A stretch of 64,000 nucleotides of DNA from Mannheimia sp. USDA-ARS-USMARC-1261 (lineage in GTDB: Bacteria; Pseudomonadota; Gammaproteobacteria; Enterobacterales; Pasteurellaceae): assembly GCF_000521605.1 (NCBI RefSeq), contig NZ_CP006942.1, positions 2,223,501 through 2,287,500 of the forward strand. Reading direction: 5' to 3'. Below the pieces are notes generated by a model. That model searched no databases, was not told the DNA's origin, and saw only the letters and a list, made by a program, of their open reading frames with translations. Within the stretch, counting starts at the first letter, position 1, and the number at the start of each line of letters is the position of its first letter. Positions 9,347 through 18,761 of this stretch are shown one piece after another. The position numbers were made by a program, and so were the translations under genes.

Positions 9347-9796
9347 TTACTGTATTTGATCGAAGTAATCAAACAAACGTCCTGAATTTTCTTTGGTGCG
9401 TTTTTCGATTTTTTCGACTTCTTTTTGTGCCGCTTCACGGTTTACAGGCTTACCTACTTGGATAATACCGCTCATATTCATTGTGCGGTGTGGCGGGCAA
9501 TAGTAAACATAAACGCCTTCATGGGTAAGCGTAAGAGTAAATTTTTCATCTTCTTTAGAGAGGAATTTTTCCGCCCCTTCCGGAATCGCACGGCTTTCCA
9601 TCCAATGCCCTTTGTCGGTTGGGATAAAAGTTATTGTATCGCCCACTTCTGCTTTCAAATAACCCGGTTCAAATACCATACCGCCTTCTGCATTATTATC
9701 AAGCATTTTGATTTCGTGATGAGCGGCAAATGTTGAAACCGAAAAAAACGCAAGCGATAAAAATGCCAACTGCCCTAACTTAGTTTGCTTAACCAT
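9347..9796 (-). CDS. Pseudoazurin (periplasmic type 1 copper protein)
   Basis: The 149-aa product has a Sec signal peptide (cleavage likely after STFA, residue 24) and a cupredoxin domain. The four copper ligands are visible: H64 (DKGHWM), C100, H103 (YYCPPH) and M108, in pseudoazurin spacing. A charged C-terminal tail (about 115-149) follows. Pseudoazurins shuttle electrons in the periplasm, classically to copper nitrite reductase. Here the gene is convergent with the oxide-reductase operon, so service to that pathway is possible but unproven. AGGAGAG precedes the ATG. Confidence 0.9.
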   Translation of the reverse strand: MVKQTKLGQLAFLSLAFFSVSTFAAHHEIKMLDNNAEGGMVFEPGYLKAEVGDTITFIPTDKGHWMESRAIPEGAEKFLSKEDEKFTLTLTHEGVYVYYCPPHRTMNMSGIIQVGKPVNREAAQKEVEKIEKRTKENSGRLFDYFDQIQ

Positions 9797-9889
9797 ATAT
9801 CTCTCCTATGTTTTCAAACAAGCCTGTCTAGCACTTTAATCCAGCCGAAAAGTATTTGCAAATTTTTCCTCAAATATAACCGCTTGCAT

Positions 9890-9917
9890 AAAAATAAGGG
9901 GCAAATTACTTTGCCCC
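9890..9917 (-). terminator. Terminator of the mgl operon
   Basis: GGGGCAAA pairs with TTTGCCCC across four bases, followed on the minus strand by TTATTTTT. It lies 24 bp beyond the mglC stop. Confidence 0.8.
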
Positions 9918-9940
9918 TGTATTTATTCAATCAAGATGAA

Positions 9941-10951
9941 TTATTTTTTCTTCGCGTATTTGAGTGAGTCAATTGCTACCGCTAAGATGATAATGCCACC
10001 TTTGATGATATATTGCCAGTAAGGGTTTACACCAATGTAGGTTAAACCATAGTTAATTACGGTGAAGATAAGCACCCCGGTTACTACGCCGATGATTGTA
10101 CCCACACCACCTGCAAATGATACGCCACCTACTACGCAAGCTGCGATTGCATCCATTTCATACATAAAGCCTAAGTTGTTGGTTGCACTACCGATACGAC
10201 CTGCTTCTAACATACCGCCGAATGCGTAGAAGATGCCTGAAAGCATATAAATACCCATTAAGTTAAGCGGTACGTTTACGCCAGAAACGCGTGCTGCTTC
10301 CGGGTTTCCACCAATCGCAAATACGTTTTTACCGAAACGGGTTTTATTCCATAACGTCCACATAATAATGGTGGCGATCACAGCATAAATAGTGATGTAG
10401 GAGAGCCTAAAGTCGCCAAAGCGGAAGAAACCTTGTGCAAAACTTGAGAAGTCATCGCTAAAACCAGCAATTGGCGATGAGCCTACAGCATCGTAGTAAA
10501 GCGAGTTAATCCCATAAACAATAATCATCGTCCCCATTGTGGCAATAAACGGTGTTACGTTGAGATAAGCTACCACAAAACCATTAAATAAGCCGATAAG
10601 TCCACCAATCACACAAACCGTTAAAACTACAACAGGAATTGGAATTTCGGATAAGTTCGGGAAAACTTTGTTCATATTTTCCATTGATTGTAACAAGGTG
10701 GCTGAGATTACTGCCGCTAAACCAACTTGGCGACCGGCGGATAAGTCTGTACCCTGTGTTACAATCAAGCCTGCAACACCTAGTGCAATGATAAGACGCA
10801 CAGAAGATTGCGATAAAATGTTACTGAAGTTACGCAAGCTCAAGAAACTTGGGTCTTGCACAATAATCACAATAAGTAAGATTAATAATACGAAGTAAAT
10901 CGCATTTTGTTTAAAAAAATCGAGTGTTCTATTTTGTTGTAAAGCAGACAT
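9941..10951 (-). CDS. mglC: Galactose/methyl-galactoside ABC transporter permease MglC
   Basis: This is an inner-membrane permease of the ribose/galactose (carbohydrate uptake type 2) family, 336 aa as in E. coli, with about eight to ten hydrophobic segments and the conserved GGVSFAGGVGT loop near residue 275. It pairs with MglA (ATPase) and the MglB binding protein in high-affinity galactose uptake. It lies 14 bp downstream of mglA and is last in the operon, followed by a strong terminator. Confidence 0.95.
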   Translation of the reverse strand: MSALQQNRTLDFFKQNAIYFVLLILLIVIIVQDPSFLSLRNFSNILSQSSVRLIIALGVAGLIVTQGTDLSAGRQVGLAAVISATLLQSMENMNKVFPNLSEIPIPVVVLTVCVIGGLIGLFNGFVVAYLNVTPFIATMGTMIIVYGINSLYYDAVGSSPIAGFSDDFSSFAQGFFRFGDFRLSYITIYAVIATIIMWTLWNKTRFGKNVFAIGGNPEAARVSGVNVPLNLMGIYMLSGIFYAFGGMLEAGRIGSATNNLGFMYEMDAIAACVVGGVSFAGGVGTIIGVVTGVLIFTVINYGLTYIGVNPYWQYIIKGGIIILAVAIDSLKYAKKK

Positions 10952-10965
10952 ACTTCACTCCTTGT

Positions 10966-12465
10966 CTATAAATATTTTGCTGCGAGTTGCAAGATTTCTT
11001 CTTGCGAGGTGTTGGCAGTTTCAACAATGCCCGCCACTTTACCGTTACTCATCACTAAAATCCGGTCTGTTACCCCTAGTAATTCGGGCATTTCCGATGA
11101 GATCATAATGATCCCTTTATCTTTATTTGCTAACTCTAAAATCAGCTGATAAATTTCAAATTTTGCCCCAATATCAATACCACGAGTGGGTTCATCAAGC
11201 ATCAGAATTTCAGGTTGGGTTAAGAGCCAACGCCCGATAATCACTTTTTGTTGGTTACCGCCGGAGAGTGAGCCGATATGCGTTTGATGCGATGGGGTTT
11301 TTACATTCATCGAATCAATTACCCATTGGGTGTCGCTTTTCATTTTTTTATTGCTCAGCAAACCGAATTTTCCTAGATAAGACTTCATATTTGAAATCAA
11401 TGAGTTAAACTCAATACTTAGGTTTGCATAAATCCCCGTTGAGCGACGTTCTTCTGTTACGAGAGCAAAGCCGTTATTAATCGCATCAAAGGCGTTACGG
11501 TTATTGATTTCTTTGCCGTTTAAGGTAATTTTACCGCTTGCTTTATCTCGCACACCGAAAATGGTTTCAACAATATCAGTACGTTTTGCCCCAACTAAGC
11601 CTGCAATACCTAAAATTTCCCCTCTGCGTAAGCTGAAGCTAACATCTTGGATAGAAGGTTGATTTTTTGCCGTTAAATTCTCTACTTCAAGAATTACTTC
11701 TTTTGGTAAATTGGTTTTTTCCGGGAAACGTTGAGTTAGCTCACGCCCTACCATCATTGAAACCACTTGATCCATCGAGGTATCTTTAATAGCAACGGTA
11801 TTTACCCATTTACCATCTCGCAAAATGGTAATTTCATCACAAATTTTAAAAATTTCGTCCATTTTGTGAGAAATATAGATAATGCCACAGCCTCTGTCTT
11901 TCAGTTTTTGAATAATTTTAAACAGATGCTCAACTTCTTTTTCTGAAAGCGAAGAAGTCGGCTCGTCCATAATCACAATTTTGGCGTTGTAAGAGAACGC
12001 TTTAGCAATCTCGATCATCTGCATTTGTGATACAGATAATTTCGCCACTTTCTCACGTGGATCAACATCAATATCTAATTCATCAAAAATCGCTTTAGTA
12101 TCACGATACATTTTGTCGTGATCCACAAAAGGACCTTTTAACGGATAACGTCCTAACCATAGGTTATCCATTACAGTTACTTGTTTTACCAGGTTCAACT
12201 CTTGGTGAACCATTGAAATCCCATTTTCTAATGCCTCTTTTGAGGTTTTAAAATTCACCGGTTTGCCGAGAAAAAGAATCTCGCCTTCATCTTTGGCATA
12301 GATCCCAAAGAGACATTTTAGCAAGGTTGATTTCCCTGCCCCATTTTCACCCATTAAGGCGTGAACACTATGGGATTTTACCGTTAAGTTAGCTCGGTCT
12401 AACGCTTTCACACCCGGAAACGACTTGCTAACGTTCGTCATTGTGAGTAGTACTTCGCCTGTCAT
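10966..12465 (-). CDS. mglA: Galactose/methyl-galactoside ABC transporter ATPase MglA
   Basis: This 499-aa protein carries two ABC cassettes in tandem. The first has Walker A GENGAGKS (39-46) and Walker [12 protein letters not shown]. The second has the signature [14 protein letters not shown] and Walker [13 protein letters not shown], with the degenerate second Walker A (GLVGAKRTD) usual in this subfamily. It powers galactose import through MglC. A strong terminator lies between mglB and this gene, so its expression is probably lower than that of mglB. Confidence 0.95.
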   Translation of the reverse strand: MTGEVLLTMTNVSKSFPGVKALDRANLTVKSHSVHALMGENGAGKSTLLKCLFGIYAKDEGEILFLGKPVNFKTSKEALENGISMVHQELNLVKQVTVMDNLWLGRYPLKGPFVDHDKMYRDTKAIFDELDIDVDPREKVAKLSVSQMQMIEIAKAFSYNAKIVIMDEPTSSLSEKEVEHLFKIIQKLKDRGCGIIYISHKMDEIFKICDEITILRDGKWVNTVAIKDTSMDQVVSMMVGRELTQRFPEKTNLPKEVILEVENLTAKNQPSIQDVSFSLRRGEILGIAGLVGAKRTDIVETIFGVRDKASGKITLNGKEINNRNAFDAINNGFALVTEERRSTGIYANLSIEFNSLISNMKSYLGKFGLLSNKKMKSDTQWVIDSMNVKTPSHQTHIGSLSGGNQQKVIIGRWLLTQPEILMLDEPTRGIDIGAKFEIYQLILELANKDKGIIMISSEMPELLGVTDRILVMSNGKVAGIVETANTSQEEILQLAAKYL

Positions 12466-12491
12466 ATCTCACCCTGTTATATCGAAAACTC

Positions 12492-12523
12492 GAAAAAAAG
12501 GCACGAGTATCATCACTCGTGCC
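12492..12523 (-). terminator. Intercistronic terminator between mglB and mglA
   Basis: GGCACGAGT pairs perfectly with ACTCGTGCC around six bases and is followed on the minus strand by a run of seven T. Placed inside the operon, it would lower transcription of mglA and mglC relative to mglB. Confidence 0.85.
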
Positions 12524-12535
12524 ATAAAGTGCTAA

Positions 12536-13525
12536 TTATTTTAAAAATTCGGATAAGTTGTCTTTATCAACACCAACGTAAGGAATACGCACTACGCGGT
12601 TTTCCAATTTCCATTGTGTACCTGCAACTGCATCTTTACCATCTGCTAAGTTTGCAGAAAGTTGAACAACCGCTTTACCTTGATTTACGCCGTCATTTAA
12701 TACTGTACCTGCAATTTCACCTTTGCTGATTAACTGAAGTACTTCAGGTAACGCATCAACACCGAAGATTGGTAATTTTTTACCGTGTGCTTTAGTTGCT
12801 TCTAACGCACCTAATGCCATACCGTCATTGTTAGAAATGATCACTTCGATATCTTTCGCTTTACCGCTTGATAACCACGCATCTACTTTATCTTTTGCTT
12901 GAGCTGCATCCCATAATGCTGCATCCATAAAGATTTGTTCACTTTCAATGCCTTTTTCTTTTAAGCCCTCAACAACATATTTGGTACGAGCTTCCGCATC
13001 CGGATGCCCCGGTTCGCCTTTTAATAACGCAAATTGGATTTTACCGTCTTTGTTTAAGTCTAACGCTGGGTTTGCTTTCCACTGTTTGGCAATCAAATCA
13101 CCTTGGATTAAGCCGGATTCTTTCGGATCTGTACCCACATAGTATGCTTTCGGATAGCTATCAATTGCCGCTGCACCCGGGTCTTTGTTAAAGAACACAA
13201 CAGGTACATCTTCGCCTTTCGCTTTTTGGATAATAGTTTTATACGCTGATGGGTCAACTAAGTTGATTGCTAATGCTTTAACGCCTTTAGAAAGCAATAC
13301 ATCAACTTGATCGTTTTGAATAGATTGGGTGTTTTGCGAGTCGTTCATTAATAACTGAACTTTTTGAGCTTGACCTTCTTTTTCAATCTCTTTACGCATT
13401 AATGCCATAAAGTTATCGTCATATTTATAAATAGTTACACCAATACGATTTTCAGCTTGTGCTGTACTGATAGTCGCACCTAATGCTACTGCCATTGCCA
13501 CTGCACTTAATACTGCTTTCTTCAT
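12536..13525 (-). CDS. mglB: D-galactose-binding periplasmic protein MglB
   Basis: The start at 13525 (after AGAGGTGA) gives 329 aa beginning [11 protein letters not shown] with a signal peptide ending STAQA; a longer open frame exists upstream but is not needed. Sugar- and calcium-binding elements of the E. coli protein are present: YKYDDNF, FFNKDP, the calcium loop DLNKDGKIQ, the sugar loop [25 protein letters not shown] and TVLNDG. It binds galactose/glucose and delivers it to MglAC. A CRP-like site lies about 95 bp upstream. A diverged paralogue lies at 13785-14777. Confidence 0.95.
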   Translation of the reverse strand: MKKAVLSAVAMAVALGATISTAQAENRIGVTIYKYDDNFMALMRKEIEKEGQAQKVQLLMNDSQNTQSIQNDQVDVLLSKGVKALAINLVDPSAYKTIIQKAKGEDVPVVFFNKDPGAAAIDSYPKAYYVGTDPKESGLIQGDLIAKQWKANPALDLNKDGKIQFALLKGEPGHPDAEARTKYVVEGLKEKGIESEQIFMDAALWDAAQAKDKVDAWLSSGKAKDIEVIISNNDGMALGALEATKAHGKKLPIFGVDALPEVLQLISKGEIAGTVLNDGVNQGKAVVQLSANLADGKDAVAGTQWKLENRVVRIPYVGVDKDNLSEFLK

Positions 13526-13619
13526 AGAAATCACCTCTTTTGATATGTTTATCCTGACATATTCATTGCTTACCATAAGCAACTTGGTGCGAAGAATAAC
13601 CCATTTTTGTAAAACAATC

Positions 13620-13635
13620 CGTGATCATTCTCACA
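13620..13635 (-). promoter_or_regulatory. CRP-like site upstream of mglB
   Basis: CGTGATCATTCTCACA matches TGTGA-N6-TCACA at nine of ten core positions. It lies about 95 bp before the mglB start. An almost identical site precedes the paralogue at 14841. Confidence 0.6.
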
Positions 13636-13725
13636 GAATTAAGACAAAGTGGAGGATTTTTTAATTCTATGGCGGCTTTTTGAATATTTACTCTATCGGG
13701 AGATAGTAAATTTTTACGAAAAAAT

Positions 13726-13762
13726 GACCGCTTGCAATGTTGTTTGTAGATTACAAGCGGTC
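13726..13762 (-). terminator. Inverted uptake-word pair acting as terminator after the mglB paralogue
   Basis: GACCGCTTGCAA and TTACAAGCGGTC form an inverted pair of DNA uptake words. On the minus strand the second arm is followed by ATTTTTTCG, so the pair can fold as an intrinsic terminator 22 bp after the gene at 13785. Confidence 0.7.
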
Positions 13763-13784
13763 GCTTTTATTAAAATTTTTGCAA

Positions 13785-14777
13785 TTATTTTAAAAACTGC
13801 TCCAAATTTTCTTTATTTACGCCAATATGTGGAATATAAATGGTTTTAGATGGACTATTTTCCCACTCTGTGCCCTGTGTAGCCGGCTTACCTTGTGCTA
13901 AATTCGCGGCAAGTTGTACCACGACTTTTCCTTGTTCGACACTGTCGTTTAACACCGTACCGCTCATCTGCCCTGATTTAATTAAAGCTAGAGCTTCCGG
14001 CAAGGCATCAATACCGAAGAGAGGCAGTTTTTTCTCGTGAGCATTTAACGCATCTAATGCCCCTATTGCCATTTCATCATTATTTGAAATGACCACTTCA
14101 ATCTCATTGGCTCGTTTTGCGACTAACCACTCGTTCATTTTATTGCGAGCAATGGTAGAACGCCACATTGCTGTGTCGCTATAAACTTCTTCTGTTGCAA
14201 TACCTTGACGATTAAGCTCATCAATAACGGCTTGAGAACGCAAAGTACTCACTTCGCTCAATTCGCCTTTTAGCAATACAAACTGCAATTTTCCATCTCT
14301 ATTTAAATCAAAGTGAGGGTTGGCTCTCCACGCTTTTGCAATGAGTTGTCCTTGTATTTCGCCTGCTTCTTGCGGGTTACTACTGACAAAATAAGCCTTT
14401 TCATAACTTTCCATTGCCTGTTTGCTCGGATCTCGATTAAAAAATACAATGGGCACATTATTCGCTTTCGCTTTTTCCACAATGGTTTTTGATTCGTTAG
14501 GGTGGACAATATTTACCGCCAATACATTCACTTTATGATTGAGTAAAACTTCGACTTGATTTAATTGCTTCACTTGTGAATTTTGAGCATCGTTCATAAA
14601 CCATTTCAGATGACGGAAATTTTCTATCTCCTTATTCATCTCTTTACGCATCAACATCATAAAGTTGTCATCATATTTATAAATCGTAACGCCAACTCTA
14701 GGTTCAGATTGAGCATAGCTCATATTCACCCCGAGCATTACAGCACATACAAAAGCATTTAATAGACTACGTTTCAT
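13785..14777 (-). CDS. MglB-like sugar-binding protein, diverged paralogue
   Basis: The 330-aa product has a signal peptide (MKRSLLNAFVCAVML... to YAQS) and aligns along its length with the MglB at 12536. Conserved elements are YKYDDNF, FFNRDP, calcium loop DLNRDGKLQ, ISNNDEMA, FGIDALPE and TVLNDS. The loop that in MglB reads GHPDAEART is replaced by SEVSTLRSQ, removing the His and Asp that hydrogen-bond galactose in E. coli MglB. Ligand range has therefore probably changed, or function is decaying; the frame is intact. It has its own CRP-like site and terminator but no transporter genes, so it would use MglAC if active. Confidence 0.88.
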   Translation of the reverse strand: MKRSLLNAFVCAVMLGVNMSYAQSEPRVGVTIYKYDDNFMMLMRKEMNKEIENFRHLKWFMNDAQNSQVKQLNQVEVLLNHKVNVLAVNIVHPNESKTIVEKAKANNVPIVFFNRDPSKQAMESYEKAYFVSSNPQEAGEIQGQLIAKAWRANPHFDLNRDGKLQFVLLKGELSEVSTLRSQAVIDELNRQGIATEEVYSDTAMWRSTIARNKMNEWLVAKRANEIEVVISNNDEMAIGALDALNAHEKKLPLFGIDALPEALALIKSGQMSGTVLNDSVEQGKVVVQLAANLAQGKPATQGTEWENSPSKTIYIPHIGVNKENLEQFLK

Positions 14778-14840
14778 AGAATGTCCCTCTTGCTATGTTA
14801 ATACGTTAGTTAAAGCATAACGAATTTAACTAAGAGAAAC

Positions 14841-14856
14841 CGTGATCAGCTTCACA
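14841..14856 (-). promoter_or_regulatory. CRP-like site upstream of the mglB paralogue
   Basis: CGTGATCAGCTTCACA matches TGTGA-N6-TCACA at nine of ten core positions, about 65 bp before the start at 14777. It shares the CGTGATCA start with the site before mglB, consistent with duplication of gene plus promoter. Confidence 0.6.
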
Positions 14857-15052
14857 GATTAAAAAAGATTTTCATTGGTTTGATTTAATAAAAGCAGTCA
14901 TTTTTCCTCCAAAATTTGCAAAACCTTTAGGGCTGAACAAGCCTAAGTGAGTAAAATTCTATCTAAATCAAATTCTAGGCGATTGAAGATTGCACCTGCT
15001 CTTATTTAGTTTTAAAGTAGCGATATTATTTATCAATTATGAGGATTAGCCA

Positions 15053-15340
15053 ATGAAAAACGATAAACCCATTGAATGTGAAGGCTGTAACACCTTTGAC
15101 GTCGGCTCAATTTTAGATAACAGCGAAACGGTTGCAAACATTAAACGCACTTATGAAACAGAAGCTGAAGCTCAAGCTGCACTGGAAAGATTTACTCAAA
15201 AAGCTCACGATGTTGAATCCGAACCTTGTGAAATTGAGAGTGAAATCTACCCGGTACAAGGTGGTTTTGAACTTAATGCCAATTTTAAGTTTAGTTGCCA
15301 AGCTGAAGTAGTTATCTTCCAATTAGGTACAAGAAATTAA
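15053..15340 (+). CDS. YfcZ/YiiS-family small protein (DUF406)
   Basis: This 95-aa cytoplasmic protein resembles E. coli YfcZ: a Cys-bearing N-terminus followed by DVGSILDNSETV, then VESEPCEIES, and a C-terminal FSCQAEVVIFQLG. Function in the family is not established. GAGGATTAG precedes the ATG. It is a single-gene unit followed by a palindromic terminator and diverges from the mglB paralogue. Confidence 0.85.
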   Translation: MKNDKPIECEGCNTFDVGSILDNSETVANIKRTYETEAEAQAALERFTQKAHDVESEPCEIESEIYPVQGGFELNANFKFSCQAEVVIFQLGTRN

Positions 15341-15344
15341 TAGC

Positions 15345-15366
15345 AAGGCTGGTTTAAACCAGCCTT
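15345..15366 (+). terminator. Hairpin after the YfcZ-family gene
   Basis: A 22-bp perfect palindrome with arms AAGGCTGGTTT begins six bases after the stop codon. The tail (ACCTCTCTT) is only partly T-rich. Confidence 0.6.
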
Positions 15367-15519
15367 ACCTCTCTTAAAAGCACTTCACTCCACTTCAAAA
15401 GTAAAAATAATGTAAAAAAATTGAGATATATGTCATATTTTTAAAAAATTGTTGTTTACTTTTCTAAAAAATCAGGCAAATTATGAACAATTTTTGCAAA
15501 CACTAACTATTTGGAGTGA

Positions 15520-16518
<999 letters not shown>

Positions 16519-16541
16519 TTCCAATAATTATTCAATTATCA

Positions 16542-16565
16542 GGGCGGACATAACAGTGTCCGCCC
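16542..16565 (+). other. Intercistronic stem-loop between dctP and dctQ
   Basis: GGGCGGACA pairs perfectly with TGTCCGCCC around six bases. There is no T-run after it on the plus strand, so it is more likely an mRNA-stabilising or processing hairpin than a terminator. Confidence 0.6.
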
Positions 16566-16674
16566 AAAACGATCTACATTTTGCAAAAAATTAAATAAAT
16601 CTGACCGCTTGTTGGCACTTAATTTGCCCTTTCGGTTTTCTATTTTGGGATTATCCTATTTTTCGGAGTAAAAA

Positions 16675-17298
16675 ATGTCTTCTTTAAAATGGTTCTGGGA
16701 GCGTTTTGAGGAATGTTTCATCGCAATTTTATTAATGGTAATGACGCTTGTTACCTTCGCTTATGTGATGTTTAACAACCTTTATAACGTTTTTTTTGAT
16801 TTAGCCGAAGCTGTACCATTTACCGCTGGCTTCGCTGAACCACTCGGCGAGTGGATTATGGAAGCCGCTCAAGAAATGACTTGGAGTGTAGCTTTAACTA
16901 AAGCTTGTTTTGGTTGGTTGATTTTCTTTGGAGCATCTTATGGGGTGCGTACGGCAGGGCATATCGGTGTTGATGTGTTAGTGAAAAAACTTTCTCGCCA
17001 CGGGCAGAAAATCGTCGGTATTATTGCAATCTGTGCTTGTTTAGCCTATGCGATTTTAATTGGTTCAGCCAGTTATGAGTGGATTTCAGCAATGTATGTT
17101 GCTGACATTGGGGCGGAAGATTTACATCAATTCCACCTAAAACAATGGCACATTGGTTTAATTATGCCTGTTGGTTTTGCCTTAATCGGTATCCGTTTTA
17201 TTGAAATTTTAGTGCGTATTTTACAAGGCAAACAAGTGGGGCTTGGCTTAGCAGATGAAAGTGAAGACGCAATGAAACTTGCACAAGGAGAAGAATAA
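16675..17298 (+). CDS. dctQ: TRAP transporter small membrane subunit DctQ
   Basis: This 207-aa integral membrane protein has four hydrophobic segments, the DctQ pattern, including WSVALTKACFGWLIFFGASYGVR-type helices and the conserved R-x-x-GHIGVDVLV segment near residue 100. It partners DctM in the Na+-driven C4-dicarboxylate TRAP complex. A good GGAG lies just before the ATG, and its stop overlaps the dctM start. Confidence 0.92.
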   Translation: MSSLKWFWERFEECFIAILLMVMTLVTFAYVMFNNLYNVFFDLAEAVPFTAGFAEPLGEWIMEAAQEMTWSVALTKACFGWLIFFGASYGVRTAGHIGVDVLVKKLSRHGQKIVGIIAICACLAYAILIGSASYEWISAMYVADIGAEDLHQFHLKQWHIGLIMPVGFALIGIRFIEILVRILQGKQVGLGLADESEDAMKLAQGEE

Positions 17299-18581
17299 TG
17301 ACAATTTTAGTGCTATTTAGCTTGTTATTTATCTTAATGTTTCTTGGTGTGCCGATTGCGATTTCTCTCGGTTTAGCGGGTGCAGTTACCATTATGTTCT
17401 TTAGCCAAGACTCCGTAAGTTCACTAGCAATCAAACTATTTGAAACCTCAGAACATTATACCTTACTTGCTATTCCGTTCTTCTTGCTTGCCGGTGCGTT
17501 TATGACAACCGGTGGTGTAGCAAAACGCTTAATTGACTTTGCGAATGCAACCGTAGGTCATATTCGCGGTGGTTTAGCGATTGCGGCTGTAATGTCTTGT
17601 ATGCTGTTTGCCGCTCTTTCAGGCTCAAGCCCGGCAACGGTGGCAGCAGTGGGGTCAATTGCGATTGCAGGAATGGTGCGTTCAGGCTATCCGGTAGGCT
17701 TTGGTACAGGGATTATTTGTAATGCGGGAACACTTGGTATCTTAATTCCGCCATCAGTGGTTATGGTCGTATATGCAGCTTCAACTGAAACTTCTGTTGG
17801 TAAATTATTTATGGCAGGGGTTGTACCGGGATTAATGCTTGGCTTGGTATTGATGATTGCTATTTACGTTGTTGCTCGTATTAAAAACCTGCCGGCACAG
17901 CCTCGTGCGACAGTAAAAGAGTGGTTTACCGCAGCCCGTAAAGCAATTTGGGGCTTGTTGTTGATGGTTATTATCTTAGGCGGTATTTACAGCGGTATCT
18001 TTACCCCAACCGAAGCGGCAGCGGTCGCAGCAGTTTATTCGTGGTTTGTGGCGGTATTTATCTATAAAGATGTAAAACTGCGTGATTGCCCGAAAGTATT
18101 GCTGGAATCTGCAAAATTAAGCGTAATGTTGATGTTTATCATCGCAAATGCGATGTTATTTGCTCACGTTCTTACCACCGAACAAATTCCGCAACTGATT
18201 ACTGAAACCGTCGTAGAATGGAATTTACAACCGTGGACATTCTTATTGGTGGTAAATATCGTGCTATTAATTGCCGGTGCATTTATGGAGCCATCTGCGA
18301 TTATCTTAATTCTTGCACCAATTTTATTCCCAATTGCGGTGCAACTCGGTATCGATCCAATCCATTTAGGGATTATTATGGTAGTGAATATGGAAATTGG
18401 CTTGATTACACCACCAATCGGCTTGAACTTGTTCGTTGCCTCTGCGGTATCGAAAATGCCTCTTGCAGATGTAGTCAGAGCCGCAATGCCGTGGTTATTA
18501 CTATTACTGACATTCCTAATCTTAATTACCTACATTCCGGCAATTTCATTAGCGTTGCCGAATTGGATTGGAATTAATTAA
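17298..18581 (+). CDS. dctM: TRAP transporter large membrane subunit DctM
   Basis: The 427-aa protein with about twelve membrane segments is the translocation subunit of the TRAP system. It shows family motifs such as ALSGSSPATVAAVGS, GILIPPS and LITPPIGLNLF. Its start overlaps the dctQ stop by one base, indicating coupling. The whole dctPQM set, near fumC and anaerobic reductase genes, fits uptake of C4-dicarboxylates. Confidence 0.94.
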   Translation: MTILVLFSLLFILMFLGVPIAISLGLAGAVTIMFFSQDSVSSLAIKLFETSEHYTLLAIPFFLLAGAFMTTGGVAKRLIDFANATVGHIRGGLAIAAVMSCMLFAALSGSSPATVAAVGSIAIAGMVRSGYPVGFGTGIICNAGTLGILIPPSVVMVVYAASTETSVGKLFMAGVVPGLMLGLVLMIAIYVVARIKNLPAQPRATVKEWFTAARKAIWGLLLMVIILGGIYSGIFTPTEAAAVAAVYSWFVAVFIYKDVKLRDCPKVLLESAKLSVMLMFIIANAMLFAHVLTTEQIPQLITETVVEWNLQPWTFLLVVNIVLLIAGAFMEPSAIILILAPILFPIAVQLGIDPIHLGIIMVVNMEIGLITPPIGLNLFVASAVSKMPLADVVRAAMPWLLLLLTFLILITYIPAISLALPNWIGIN

Positions 18582-18622
18582 TACAAGCGGTCGTTTTTTT
18601 GTAAATTTTTTACAAATTCTTT

Positions 18623-18657
18623 TACCGCCCAATGCTATTAATCGGCATTGGGCGGTA
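18623..18657 (+). terminator. Terminator of dctPQM
   Basis: TACCGCCCAATGC pairs perfectly with GCATTGGGCGGTA, followed by ATTTTATT. An uptake word (ACAAGCGGTCG) lies between the dctM stop and this hairpin. Confidence 0.8.
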
Positions 18658-18761
18658 ATTTTATTAAAAATTCACTATTTTGCTAAAAACTTACCAAAAT
18701 AATTTAACTTTTTGCTACAATTTGGGCTATTTATCGAATTTATTAATAAGTAGAGAAGAAT

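Noticed and set aside
15422..15437. CRP-like TGAGATATATGTCATA before dctP
   Set aside because: Two mismatches in the core halves in an AT-rich stretch make it no better than chance without expression data.
16542..16565. dctP-dctQ stem-loop as a terminator
   Set aside because: No T-run follows on the plus strand; kept only as a stem-loop.
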